64,000 bases of DNA from Bacillus sp. FJAT-49736 (GTDB lineage: Bacteria > Bacillota > Bacilli > Bacillales > Bacillaceae_C), in assembly GCF_018343615.1 (NCBI RefSeq), contig NZ_JAGYPI010000001.1, positions 186,001 through 250,000 on the forward strand. The letters are read 5' to 3'. A model generated the notes under the pieces. The model ran no database searches. It was given only the letters and a program-made list of their open reading frames with translations, and was not told the origin of the DNA. The position numbers were made by a program, and so were the translations under genes. Shown here in pieces: positions 7,268-16,286 of this stretch. The stretch's first letter is position 1; the number at the start of each line of letters is the position of its first letter.

Positions 7268-7623
7268 TGGTCATAAACAGCCTTCTTGTAGCAATAGGCG
7301 GATTTTTTGGAGCAATCGCACGTTTTGGTATAAGCAATCTTGTGAAAAAGCACTATCATTCCTCCTTTCCCATTGCAACCATATTTGTCAATTTACTCGG
7401 TGCTTTTTTACTTGGATTTATGAAAGGAGAAGGGATTGGAGATATAGGGACATTACTGTTTGGGACGGGTTTTATGGGGGCATTCACTACTTTTTCCACC
7501 TTTAAGGTGGAGAATATCGAACTCTATGATCAGAAAAAATGGCTTGTAATGGTTTTGTATTTGGGAGTAAGTTATACATTTGGCATCCTGTTCGCATTTT
7601 TGGGGATGGTTTTAGGGAGTTAA
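7264..7623 (+). CDS. crcB: Fluoride channel Fluc/CrcB, subunit 2
   Basis: 119 residues with four membrane segments. Motifs are GAIARFGIS, VNLLGAFLLGF (pore asparagine) and GAFTTFSTFKVE. It overlaps the upstream crcB by ATGA coupling. Paired unequal Fluc genes are common in Firmicutes, where the two chains assemble antiparallel. A terminator follows, shared with the convergent acyltransferase gene. Confidence 0.95.
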   Translation: MMVINSLLVAIGGFFGAIARFGISNLVKKHYHSSFPIATIFVNLLGAFLLGFMKGEGIGDIGTLLFGTGFMGAFTTFSTFKVENIELYDQKKWLVMVLYLGVSYTFGILFAFLGMVLGS

Positions 7624-7628
7624 TAAGA

Positions 7629-7656
7629 AAAAGGAGAGGGGAGTCCTCTCCTTTCC
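7629..7656 (+). terminator. Terminator after the crcB pair
   Basis: Stem AAGGAGAGG / CCTCTCCTT (7631-7639 with 7645-7653). The A-rich 5' flank and T-rich 3' flank let it serve both converging genes. Confidence 0.75.
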
Positions 7657-7661
7657 TTAAT

Positions 7662-8645
7662 TTATATTTTAAGTTCAATTATTGGACGAGTATATTTTTT
7701 GATAAAATAGCTTCCTAAAAATACACATATTCCAAATGAGAGAATGATTAGGGTTATATATTGATCAGACATCGCATCTAAGGTGTCGTTGGAAACAAAT
7801 GACTGAATCGTCTTGATGATAAATCCATGTAACAAATACACATACAATGTCCGCTCTCCGATTACGGTTAATTTAAAGCCCCCTGAAGGAACGATGGATA
7901 AAAATCCATAAATGACAATTGCTGTTAGAAAATATTGCGAAGCACGAATAAGTCCATCCGTTATTTCTTTTGTTCCCATTCCTGCGTAAGAAGTATCACC
8001 TAACAGCCAAGAAACGGCATCTTTTGGAAACAACGTCCCGAATAGCAGCATCGTTCCAATAAGAACAGTAAAGCCGATTATCGTAGAGTATCTTACCTTT
8101 TTTACTAGCTGTAAATGTTGTGGTTCTAATAAATATCCCAAAAGAAAATAAGGGAAAAATACAAATGTCCTAGAAAGGGAAAGAAAGCTGCCGACATTGT
8201 CCAAATACCCTATTCCAATTCCAATTAATACGGCAATAGCCAAGCCAACCCATTTTAATCTTGCAAATACATAGAGTAAAAGATTCCAACAGAATAAGCT
8301 TAATAAAAACCACAATGTCCAATGTGGATTTAGCAGATCAAATTTTAGGTTTGATTCATGGCCATTCCAATAATAGAAAACAGAATAAATGACTTGAAAA
8401 ATGATATATGGAAGCAAAATTTTCTTGATGGATTTCCAAAGATGCCCTTTTTTGTTAAAGCTTTTTGAAAAATAACCGGAGATTAAGATGAAAGCGGGCA
8501 TATGAAATAAAAAGATAACCGTATATAAAGTAAATAATATGTCATCATTTCTTTTTAAGGGGCTAATTACATGACCGAACACTACTAAAAAAATTAATAT
8601 GAATTTAGCGTTGTCGAAGTACTGACTCCTGGACGAGGAAGCCAT
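7662..8645 (-). CDS. Acyltransferase family 3 integral membrane protein
   Basis: 327 residues from ATG 8645, 8 bases after AGGAGG; the longer GTG frame (8654) overlaps that SD. About ten membrane segments. The N-terminus has the family signature FDNAKFILIFLVVFGHVISP, with the catalytic-type histidine of the first helix, and FHMPAFILISGYF. Proteins of this family (OatA/WecH/NodX type) transfer acetyl or similar groups to surface sugars. There is no fused SGNH domain, and the substrate cannot be read from sequence. Confidence 0.85.
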   Translation of the reverse strand: MASSSRSQYFDNAKFILIFLVVFGHVISPLKRNDDILFTLYTVIFLFHMPAFILISGYFSKSFNKKGHLWKSIKKILLPYIIFQVIYSVFYYWNGHESNLKFDLLNPHWTLWFLLSLFCWNLLLYVFARLKWVGLAIAVLIGIGIGYLDNVGSFLSLSRTFVFFPYFLLGYLLEPQHLQLVKKVRYSTIIGFTVLIGTMLLFGTLFPKDAVSWLLGDTSYAGMGTKEITDGLIRASQYFLTAIVIYGFLSIVPSGGFKLTVIGERTLYVYLLHGFIIKTIQSFVSNDTLDAMSDQYITLIILSFGICVFLGSYFIKKYTRPIIELKI

Positions 8646-8946
8646 ACTTAACACCTCCTAAAGCAATTTAAACCTATACTAGTATAACTCTTTTTATACC
8701 CAAATTAAGTGTGGGTAAACTAGTATAAATATCACGAATCAATAAAACATGTAGAAAAAATGAAGTGATATTTTCGAGATAATAGTTGTCCAATCTACAC
8801 AAATACTACTTTACGATATTAATATTACAATTACATGATAAAGGTTTTAAAAAGAGGTGATATATTAATATGTAATTTGCCATATTTGAAAACATTGAAA
8901 TAAAGAAGATAAATTAGAGGCTGAATTGGGGGGAAGATTAAAAAAT

Positions 8947-8990
8947 GTAGAAAAAAAAGACACTTTTATATCAAATGATAAAAGTGTCTT
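8947..8990 (-). terminator. Minus-strand terminator downstream of ybdD-cstA
   Basis: Stem AAGACACTTTTAT / ATAAAAGTGTCTT (8957-8969 with 8978-8990). Read on the minus strand it is followed by a run of eight T, so it ends the cstA-ybdD transcript after the repeat block. Confidence 0.75.
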
Positions 8991-9024
8991 ATAGAATCAT
9001 CTTATTACTTTACAAGTTAGCCAT

Positions 9025-9229
9025 GTCTAGCTCCAAGTGAAATTGCAACTCAAATTTCAATAAGTGAAATTGCAACTCAAATTTCAATAAGTGAAATTGC
9101 AACTCAAATTTCAATAGGTGAAATTGGCAATTCAAATTTCAATAAGTGAAATTGGCAATTCAAATTTCAATAAGTGAAATTGGCAATTCAAATTTCACTC
9201 ATCCATACGCCGATATGCAAGGCGCTTAC
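9025..9229. repeat. Dispersed repeat family 1, copy A, with six tandem internal units
   Basis: Left flank GTCTAGCTCC (9025-9034) and right flank ATCCATACGCCGAT...GGCGCTTAC (9201-9229) enclose six units. Their GTGAAATT cores begin at 9037, 9064, 9091, 9118, 9146 and 9174, with a period of 27 then 28. Each unit is itself a dyad (GTGAAATT ... AAATTTCA). Units 1-3 have GCAACTC centres and the last three GGCAATTC. Copies B (20159) and C (63576) carry one and two units. Confidence 0.85.
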
Positions 9230-9239
9230 ATCTTTCATA

Positions 9240-9434
9240 TCAACAACAACGGTTAACTTTTCCACTTTCGTATTTTTCTTTTAAGGCATACATATAATAT
9301 TCCTTTTCCGACATAATTGGCTCATTTGGATGCTTCCTTTTCCGATGGGCAACATATTGATCGTAATTAGGAAGTCCAAAGATGATTTTAATATTACATT
9401 GAATTTTCTTGATGGTAGCAGTAATGGTATTCAT
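9240..9434 (-). CDS. YbdD/YjiX family short protein
   Basis: 64 residues. Signature features are FGLPNYDQYVAHRKRKHPNE in the middle and the family's characteristic C-terminal R-C-C. The gene lies 6 bases downstream of cstA on the same strand, the standard cstA-ybdD arrangement. The family (DUF466) is thought to assist the CstA/BtsT-type transporter, but its biochemical role is not established. Confidence 0.9.
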   Translation of the reverse strand: MNTITATIKKIQCNIKIIFGLPNYDQYVAHRKRKHPNEPIMSEKEYYMYALKEKYESGKVNRCC

Positions 9435-9440
9435 TTAGGA

Positions 9441-11516
9441 TCACCTGCTGATTGGTACATTCGGAAATTTTGTCTGAACAAAAGGAGTTTCGTGCAATTC
9501 TGATTTCTTTTTCTTAATCAGAATATTATACCATACCCTTAAGGAGGCAATTACCATTAAAAGTACGATAGCAATAAATATAATAGTCAGGGTTGCATCC
9601 AGCCGGTCATTGAAAACAATTTGCTTCATGACATCCATATTGGTTGCTGGACCAATTACTTTTCCGCTATTGATACCATCCTGATATATTTTTGCATGGG
9701 CAAAAAATCCGATGGCAGGTACGGATGAAAATAGCTTCATAAAAGCTGCAGTAAGCGTAGTAACGGTCAAGAAAACATAAGGAACTATTGTCACCCAAGC
9801 GTAGCTTGCTTTCCCCATTTTAATGATTATGGTGGTTGCTACAGCCAAGGCAATAGCCGCTAGCATTTGGTTGGATATACCAAATAGTGCCCATAAGGAG
9901 TTTATTCCTCCGAACGGATCAATTGCACCTTGATAGGTGATATATGCCCAGCCAATCGTGATAAGTGCTGAGGCAATGATATTTGCCACAAGATTATTTG
10001 TTTTCCCAAATGGCTTATAGAAGTTTCCTACTAGATCCTGAAGCATAAAACGTCCAATTCTTGTTCCAGCATCAATAGTCGTTAAAATAAATAATGCTTC
10101 AAAGAGAATGGCGAAGTGATACCAAAATGCTTTCGCTCCAGCTAGAAAGCTTGTGAAAATTTCTGCCATTCCTACCGCAAGTGTTGGAGCACCACCAGTT
10201 CTGGAGAGAATGGAAGTTTCCCCAATTTCCTTTGCAGCATTTGTTATATCACTTGCTGACACTTGAAAACCCCAGCTTGAGATAACGGATGCTGCATTTG
10301 CCGCTTCCGTTCCAATGGTAGCTGCAGGAGCGTTCATTGCAAAATAAAGTCCAGGGTGGAGAGAACAAGCGGCAATTAATGCCATTATCGCTACACCAGA
10401 TTCCATTAGCATTCCACCATAACCAATAAATCGGGAGTGGGATTCTTTTTCTAACATTTTTGGTGTAGTTCCAGATGAAACGAGTGAATGGAAGCCGGAA
10501 ACAGCACCGCATGCAATGGTAATAAATAAAAATGGGAATAAGTTACCTGCAAAAACCGGACCACTTCCATCCATGAATTTGCTGATTTTTGGCATATGAA
10601 GATCAGGAAGTACAATTAAAATACCTGCGGCTAATAAAAAGATAACACCAATTTTTAAGAATGAGCTTAAGTAATCGCGAGGAGCAAGTAATAGCCAAAC
10701 CGGAAGAATAGATGCAACAAATCCATAAATTCCAATCATTATAGCCAGTTGGCCGCCAGTAAAGGTGAATGCTTTTGCAAGTTCAGGGTCGGCCGCAATG
10801 TATTGTCCTCCCCAAAGAGCCATCATAAGTAGGATAAATCCAATAATAGACCCTTCTAATACTTTTCCTGGGCGAATAAAACGCATATAAATACCCATTA
10901 AGATAGCAATAGGAATCGTACAAGCAATAGTAAATACTCCCCATGGAGATCCAGCAAGCGCTTTCACTACAACGAGTGCTAAAACGGCTAGTAAAATAAT
11001 CATAATAGCTAAGATGCCAATGGAAGCGATAATTCCCCCAAATGGACCAACTTCTTCTTTAGCCATTTGCCCTAGAGACTTTCCATTTCTTCGCATGGAA
11101 CCCATTAATATTACAGCATCTTGAACTGCTCCCGCTAGAACAACTCCGATAATAATCCATAGAGCGCCAGGCAAATATCCCATTTGTGCAGCCAAAATTG
11201 GCCCTACAAGCGGTCCAGCCCCTGCAATCGCCGCAAAATGATGGCCAAACAGTACCCATTTATTCGTCGGTACATAGTCTTTTCCATCATCATTAATTTC
11301 AGCAGGTGTTGCTCGATTATCATTTAATTTGAAAATCTTATAGGCGATAAATTTACTATAAAAGCGGTATGCAACTGCATAAGTACAAACTGCGGCAATT
11401 ACAAGCCATGCAGCAGAAATGGTCTCTCCATTTGCCAGCGCAAGCAATGCAAAAGCAACAGCACCTAGAATAGAAATAAGCGTCCAAACTAAAATGGATA
11501 GAATTTTCTTATTCAA
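9441..11516 (-). CDS. cstA: CstA-type carbon starvation transporter
   Basis: 691 residues with about sixteen to eighteen membrane helices. Family signatures include FGHHFAAIAGAGPLVGPILA (about residues 90-110), GAVQDAVILMGSMRRNGKS and GTTPKMLEKESH. The length is typical. Relatives in E. coli (CstA, BtsT) take up peptides or pyruvate during carbon limitation; here pyruvate or peptide import is inferred from family. The start is TTG with GGGGAG about 10 bases upstream. It is co-transcribed with ybdD. No clear CcpA site was seen upstream. Confidence 0.93.
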   Translation of the reverse strand: MNKKILSILVWTLISILGAVAFALLALANGETISAAWLVIAAVCTYAVAYRFYSKFIAYKIFKLNDNRATPAEINDDGKDYVPTNKWVLFGHHFAAIAGAGPLVGPILAAQMGYLPGALWIIIGVVLAGAVQDAVILMGSMRRNGKSLGQMAKEEVGPFGGIIASIGILAIMIILLAVLALVVVKALAGSPWGVFTIACTIPIAILMGIYMRFIRPGKVLEGSIIGFILLMMALWGGQYIAADPELAKAFTFTGGQLAIMIGIYGFVASILPVWLLLAPRDYLSSFLKIGVIFLLAAGILIVLPDLHMPKISKFMDGSGPVFAGNLFPFLFITIACGAVSGFHSLVSSGTTPKMLEKESHSRFIGYGGMLMESGVAIMALIAACSLHPGLYFAMNAPAATIGTEAANAASVISSWGFQVSASDITNAAKEIGETSILSRTGGAPTLAVGMAEIFTSFLAGAKAFWYHFAILFEALFILTTIDAGTRIGRFMLQDLVGNFYKPFGKTNNLVANIIASALITIGWAYITYQGAIDPFGGINSLWALFGISNQMLAAIALAVATTIIIKMGKASYAWVTIVPYVFLTVTTLTAAFMKLFSSVPAIGFFAHAKIYQDGINSGKVIGPATNMDVMKQIVFNDRLDATLTIIFIAIVLLMVIASLRVWYNILIKKKKSELHETPFVQTKFPNVPISR

Positions 11517-11795
11517 CTCTCTTAACTCCCCTCTTTTTATTATGAACCGGAAATATTGAGTTGTAAGAATTAACCCCCTTAACGAATGATTTAGAATATT
11601 CCCAATTCAACAAAAATGATAACCTAGACAAACTGTTTAATCAAGAGTAAAAATGGTTATTTTCCAGAATGAAACATGACATTTTACGACATTTGCACAT
11701 GTTTGAAATTTTACGAAATCTCCTTTCTGCTATATGAATAACCACCTATTTAGGTTAGATTTGTTAAAATAAATAATAGTAAGGAGGAGAATCTA

Positions 11796-12368
11796 TTGAT
11801 TAGACATGCTAAAAAAAATGATCCGGAATTGTATGTTAAGGACATCTCAGAGTTAACATATGAGATTTTAAAAGACTTAGGAATAAATGTTCTTGATCAA
11901 CAGTCAAAAGCTAAAATTGTGGAATTTCTAAAGGAATTGTTTTATAAAGAGGGCAATCGTTTTAGCTATCATAATATTTTAGTAAAGGAAATGGATGGTC
12001 GAATTGTTGGAATTGCGATAATTTATCATGGCAAGGATGCAGCAGATTATGATAAAAATTTCGTTTCTTTTCTGCAAGAAAAGTTTGATGCTACTCACGT
12101 TATTCTTTCAAAAGAAACGGAGACAGATGAATTTTATTTAGATTCATTAGCAGTTTCTGCAAACTATCGAAATAAAGGTATTGGTGGTCAACTGCTAAAA
12201 GCATTTGAAGAAAAAGGATACGCAATGGAATATAGTAAATTATCCTTGAATGTGGATAGGGACAACGAAAAAGCATATCACTTATATTTGAAAAATGGAT
12301 ATGAATATGAGTCTACATTTGATTTATATGGGCATCCTTATTTACATATGGTGAAGAAGCTTTCATAA
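11796..12368 (+). CDS. GNAT family N-acetyltransferase
   Basis: 190 residues from a TTG start, with AAGGAGGAG 6 bases upstream. The acetyl-CoA binding motif A is visible at about residues 118-140 (DSLAVSANYRNKGIGGQLLK, with the R/Q-x-x-G-x-G/A pyrophosphate loop as RNKGIGG), followed by LNVDRDNEKAYHLYLKNGYE, the usual GNAT C-terminal beta-alpha unit. The acceptor is unknown. Flanks do not suggest an operon. Confidence 0.88.
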   Translation: MIRHAKKNDPELYVKDISELTYEILKDLGINVLDQQSKAKIVEFLKELFYKEGNRFSYHNILVKEMDGRIVGIAIIYHGKDAADYDKNFVSFLQEKFDATHVILSKETETDEFYLDSLAVSANYRNKGIGGQLLKAFEEKGYAMEYSKLSLNVDRDNEKAYHLYLKNGYEYESTFDLYGHPYLHMVKKLS

Positions 12369-12489
12369 TTCATTTTATAACTGGTTGGAAAAAGTTTCGC
12401 TAGAACAACATTTTTAGAATGATTTCAAAGAGTTCACCTCATATTAAAAGCGTACATTCGGGCAAAAATCTTTCTCTAGACCCACCTGA

Positions 12490-12539
12490 TAACGATTTGT
12501 TACGATAACCATGTTGCTTTTTATAAATCGTTATTTTTT
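12490..12539 (+). terminator. Terminator or attenuator hairpin before the CDF gene
   Basis: TAACGATTT (12490-12498) pairs with AAATCGTTA (12525-12533), followed by TTTTTTA. It is 120 bases after the GNAT stop and 120 before the CDF start, so it could end the former or sit in the leader of the latter. Confidence 0.55.
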
Positions 12540-12659
12540 AAATTAAAAAATCATTTAAGTAAAGTATTGGAGTATCTTTTCTTAGAGAAAAATAAATAGT
12601 AACAAGTATGAGAAAAGCAACTCAGGACGGAATACTATTAATTTTGAGGTGTTAATATA

Positions 12660-13568
12660 GTGGGTGCTCGTGAATCTTTAGCGAGAAGAGTCGCTTGGAT
12701 AAGTGTTTGGAGTAATTTGTTCTTAACTGTAGGAAAGATTATTGCCGGTTGGTTTGGACGAAGTGATGCCGTTTTGGCTGACGGTATTCACTCAGCTGCT
12801 GATGTATTTGCCTCCATCATTGTTCTTTTGGTGATTAAAGTTGCTAACAAACCTGCCGATGAAGATCATCCATATGGACATGGGAAAGCGGAGGTCATCG
12901 TCTCCGGTGTAGTAGGAATTTTGTTATTTCTAATATCGTTTTACATTCTGTACGAAGGAATTACAGGATTTTTCCATCCTATAGAACCGCCAAGATTATT
13001 AGCAATGTGGATTGCCATTCTCTCCTATATTATTAAGGTGTTATTATACAAATGGTCTTATAAGGTTGCTAAACAGAATAGCAGCAAGGCAATTGAAGCA
13101 ATTGCCTTAGATCACAAAGCTGATATTGTTGCTTCTATTGCAGCTGCCATTGGTGTATTTATATCCTTCCTTGGCATTCATTTCGATATGAAAATATTAT
13201 TGTATGGAGATAAGGTCGCCAGTATTTTTGTCGCTTATTTAATTTTTAAAATATCAAAGGAAATGTTAAACGAGGCTTTTCAAATTTTGATTGAACGAAA
13301 TATTGATATGGAAATTATCCAGGGGTATATTTCAATCATATCCGAGTTTGAAGAAGTAAGAAGGATTGATAAAATTCGAGCGCGTGAGCATGGAAATTAT
13401 ATTTTAGTTGATTTGCGAATTTCCGTTGATCATTTTAAAACAATCAAAGAAGGCCATGATCTTTCCCGAAAAATTAAACAGAAGCTCATGGAGAAAAATG
13501 ATAATATTCGGGAAGTGCTTATTCATCTTAACCCTTATTTTCCGGCGGAGATGAAAGAAGAAAAATAA
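12660..13568 (+). CDS. Cation diffusion facilitator (CDF) metal exporter
   Basis: 302 residues with six membrane helices in residues 10-205 and a cytoplasmic C-terminal dimerisation domain. Metal-site motifs are ADGIHSAADV in helix 2 and ALDHKADIVAS in helix 5, with DEDHPYGHGKAE between helices 2 and 3. Family members export Mn2+, Zn2+ or Fe2+ in exchange for protons. The DxxxD patterns in both helices resemble the Mn exporters MneP/MneS of B. subtilis, but I do not claim the metal. The start is GTG at 12660, 8 bases after GAGGTG. Confidence 0.92.
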   Translation: MGARESLARRVAWISVWSNLFLTVGKIIAGWFGRSDAVLADGIHSAADVFASIIVLLVIKVANKPADEDHPYGHGKAEVIVSGVVGILLFLISFYILYEGITGFFHPIEPPRLLAMWIAILSYIIKVLLYKWSYKVAKQNSSKAIEAIALDHKADIVASIAAAIGVFISFLGIHFDMKILLYGDKVASIFVAYLIFKISKEMLNEAFQILIERNIDMEIIQGYISIISEFEEVRRIDKIRAREHGNYILVDLRISVDHFKTIKEGHDLSRKIKQKLMEKNDNIREVLIHLNPYFPAEMKEEK

Positions 13569-13643
13569 TGAAGCATATGTACCGGTAGGAAAAATGTTCT
13601 GTGAAAGCTAGAATGAAAGACATTTTTCCTGTGTATTACGATA

Positions 13644-13680
13644 AAAAGTCCTTCACAGCCGGTATGAAGGACTTTTATTA
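13644..13680 (+). terminator. Terminator after the CDF gene
   Basis: Stem AAAAGTCCTTCA / TGAAGGACTTTT (13644-13655 with 13665-13676), then ATTA. It lies between convergent genes and can work for both strands. Confidence 0.75.
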
Positions 13681-13733
13681 GGTTCATCAACAATAAAAAG
13701 TTTTTTGAGAATTCCACCCCTACCTCCAAAAAC

Positions 13734-14684
13734 TTAAATCTTATCATTAAACCAGCCTTTCTTTTTAAACCACAGCGGGAGTCCGATTCCGATTATAAGC
13801 ATGATTATCCATACAATGATATATCCGTATTTCCATTTCAACTCGGGCATATTGTCAAAATTCATTCCATATACTCCAACAATAAAGGTTAGTGGAAGAA
13901 AGATCGCGCTTAACAGGGTAAGTTTAATGACAATTTGATTGCCGTGAAATGCATTTAAGGAAATGTAGGAATCTCGTATATCTGCAGTTAGTTCTCTTGA
14001 ATCCTCCACAATCTCCGATAGCCTGAGCAAATGATCATATATATCGCTAAAATAGCCGTGATATTCCTGAATACCAGTAATGCGGCTTGAATTTAAAATT
14101 CTATACACTAAATCACGCATTGGATAGATTGTTCTTCTAAGACGTAGAAGATCGCTTCGAATATCGAATACCTCGTCCATTAATGCGGTTGTCGTTAACC
14201 CTTTTGTATTCTCCTCTGCATCATTCAACCTATCCTCCATCGCATAAATGATGGGGAAATAAAGGTCTACTGCCTCATCTAAAATAGAGTGGAAAATACG
14301 CAGTGGAGTCGGGAGATTTCCTGATTCAATTTTTTTATAAATTTTATCTAAATAAATGAGTGATTCAAAATGAAAGGTAACAATAAAATTTTGACCTAGG
14401 AAGCAATCTATTTCCTTTACTACGGAGGTATCGGGATTTAATGCATGAAATACAAAAAAAGTATAATCTTCGTAATGATCAAGCTTTGGTCTTTGGATAT
14501 ATAGAAGACAGTCTTCGATTGCTAAAGGATGAAAATGAAAAAAGCTTGATAATAGCTCCGATTCACTTTCGGTAGGTTTTTCAAAATCAACCCAATACCA
14601 TTTATATTTAGCGAAGGATAAGTCATTTAAAGTAATATCTCTATGCAGTTTATTATCATGAGTTAGTGCTATAATCCGTAACAT
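13734..14684 (-). CDS. corA: CorA family divalent cation transporter
   Basis: 316 residues from ATG 14684 (AAGGTGA about 7 bases upstream; a GTG at 14693 overlaps that SD). A long cytoplasmic N-terminal domain is followed by two C-terminal membrane helices separated by YGMNFDNMPE, carrying the G-M-N selectivity motif that defines CorA/Mrs2 Mg2+ channels. It forms homopentamers that import Mg2+ (or Co2+/Ni2+). Its position converging on the CDF exporter makes a two-gene metal pocket, though control appears separate. Confidence 0.92.
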   Translation of the reverse strand: MLRIIALTHDNKLHRDITLNDLSFAKYKWYWVDFEKPTESESELLSSFFHFHPLAIEDCLLYIQRPKLDHYEDYTFFVFHALNPDTSVVKEIDCFLGQNFIVTFHFESLIYLDKIYKKIESGNLPTPLRIFHSILDEAVDLYFPIIYAMEDRLNDAEENTKGLTTTALMDEVFDIRSDLLRLRRTIYPMRDLVYRILNSSRITGIQEYHGYFSDIYDHLLRLSEIVEDSRELTADIRDSYISLNAFHGNQIVIKLTLLSAIFLPLTFIVGVYGMNFDNMPELKWKYGYIIVWIIMLIIGIGLPLWFKKKGWFNDKI

Positions 14685-14802
14685 ATAATTCACCTTGTCC
14701 TATGATCTATTCCCAGGTTTCATTTCGGATATACTCTTAGTCTAACCTTACTTTCAGAAAGCACCTGAGACAGCAGGTAGGGTAGTTTACCCCTCTAAAA
14801 AA

Positions 14803-14840
14803 GAAGCTCCATTTTTTTCATGGAGTCATTCAGTGTTCTT
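14803..14840 (-). terminator. Minus-strand terminator after the lipoprotein gene
   Basis: On the minus strand, GACTCCAT, a 7-base A-rich loop and ATGGAGC are followed by TTCTTTTTT. It would end transcription arriving from the gene at 15014-15355. Confidence 0.45.
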
Positions 14841-15013
14841 ATTATAATATACTTTTTTGGTCCAAGGAAATCATCATTTGAATATAAATATTCTTGATAC
14901 TTTTATCAAAAAACTTAAACGATTTTAAAATGGAAAATTTCTGGTGAAGGTCAATAAGAAATAATAAAAGATATTCTGTGTCTAGCAATGTGGTTTAATC
15001 GATTTGACATTAA

Positions 15014-15355
15014 TTATTTCCTACCACTAATCCCTAAGATCTCATTATTGAAGTCATTAATAAAAACTTTAATTTCACCAAGGCTAGGGTCATTTTTTGT
15101 TATAAAAGTAACTTTTGTTACCTTTAGCCCTTTTATATTTATTTCTTTACCATTTAATTTATCTATAATAAATAAGTCTGTCTTTGGAGTGAAACTTTCT
15201 ACCTTTGCATCTTTCCAATTTATTATAGTTTTTTTTGTCGTTGGCGCGAGGTAGTTATAGGATAATTCAATTCTTTTGCTATTTTCTGAGTTGCATCCTA
15301 ACACTATTAAAATTATGGAAATACATAGAATAATTCTTAACCTTTTCATTAGCAT
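15014..15355 (-). CDS. Small putative lipoprotein
   Basis: 113 residues with a classic lipoprotein signal: KR near the start, a hydrophobic stretch, and lipobox LIVLGC with the cysteine at about residue 21. The mature part is small, with alternating hydrophobic residues suggesting beta structure, and no recognised domain. The SD AGGAGG precedes the start. A truncated gene remnant lies just upstream on the same strand (15447-15581). Confidence 0.7.
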   Translation of the reverse strand: MLMKRLRIILCISIILIVLGCNSENSKRIELSYNYLAPTTKKTIINWKDAKVESFTPKTDLFIIDKLNGKEINIKGLKVTKVTFITKNDPSLGEIKVFINDFNNEILGISGRK

Positions 15356-15446
15356 AGTGCCTCCTAGACTGCAAAATAATTAGCAAACAGAATCTTGTAG
15401 GACATTTATGGCAAATATATAAATTGTAAATTATTTACTCTCAAAT

Positions 15447-15581
15447 TTAGTTTAAATAGTCTTTATATAGTATTTCTAGTTCGCTCCTCCATTTATTATG
15501 TTTATCTAAGATTTCCTTTTCATATAAAAATGTTTCGAGGTCATCTAGGTTATTACGTTCATTTATTTGGAAAATTATATA
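15447..15581 (-). pseudogene. C-terminal remnant of an unknown gene
   Basis: A 44-codon minus-strand frame reads as charged, helical protein (QINERNNLDDLETFLYEKEI, then LDKHNKWRSELEILYKDYLN) and ends in TAA. It has no start codon: a TAG lies immediately upstream. It looks like the surviving tail of a deleted gene. No family recognised. Confidence 0.35.
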
Positions 15582-16124
15582 CTAGAAGTATATAATGAAA
15601 AATCTTAAAAATTTTAATCACTTTACAAGTTAGTGAACGATCACCTTCCCCCATCATCAATTCCTTTTAAAAATGTGTACCTCCCTTTGATTCGAGACAC
15701 CTCATATATAGTGAATGTATTATTTATTTTATAGTTTAAAAAACGAATTATTAAATAAAATTGGGAATGTTTCAATATGAAAACCGACTATTAATGAATA
15801 AGCAAAATTTCTTTTATCATTAAATTAGTGAGTTAAATATTGGACTAATTTTATCCAGTGATGCAGTAAATGCAGAATAATAAATGAGTAATACAGTACA
15901 ATCCTGAATTTTGGCAATTTGTTTTTTTGTATTCACCATTCTCTTTTTGGAACATTATAGTATGTGACTATAAAAGATCTGAACATCTATATTTCGAAAA
16001 ACATGTCCTATGGATTTGAAAAAGTAGATTGACACTTAAAAAAATTTTTCAAATGATAAATAGTAATTATCGTAAATTCAAAAAATTGCGATATAATTAA
16101 TTTGCAAAAGTTTTTTTCCATCAT
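15582..16124. other. Gene-free AT-rich stretch
   Basis: No ORF with a plausible start, no RNA motif and no clear terminator was seen. It is strongly AT-rich and looks like decayed sequence between the remnant gene and the peptide cluster. Confidence 0.5.
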
Positions 16125-16210
16125 TTTCATAGCATGTTTTAAATCGTAATACAGATCAGTGTTTCAGAGGCATCTTTTCTTACTTACAATGTTGATTTAT
16201 TTTTATCCAA
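16125..16210. repeat. Partial copy of dispersed repeat family 2
   Basis: It contains the block GAGGCATCTTTTCTTA seen in the full copies at 20336, 32090 and 62112. The distal AAGAAAAGAGCC end is missing or too diverged to see. Confidence 0.45.
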
Positions 16211-16286
16211 TTTAGTTGTTATCTAAGGTTTTTGGATACAAAAGGAATAATTTTAAGACAAGAGTATTTAAAGGAGGAGAAATACG

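Noticed and set aside
7203-7505. 100-codon ORF overlapping both crcB genes
   Set aside because: It is out of frame with two clear Fluc genes and has no family features.
9037-9198. Regular 27-28 base repeats as a CRISPR array
   Set aside because: The units are contiguous with no unique spacers, each is internally palindromic, and no cas genes are near.
11517-11795. CcpA cre site or riboswitch upstream of cstA
   Set aside because: No good match to the cre consensus or a known aptamer could be found by eye.
12369-12659. Mn2+ riboswitch (yybP-ykoY) ahead of the CDF exporter
   Set aside because: The conserved loop motifs of that class were not found; only a simple terminator-like hairpin is visible.
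15014-15254. Plus-strand 88-codon ORF at 14988-15254
   Set aside because: It is antisense to the lipoprotein frame, which has a lipobox and SD.
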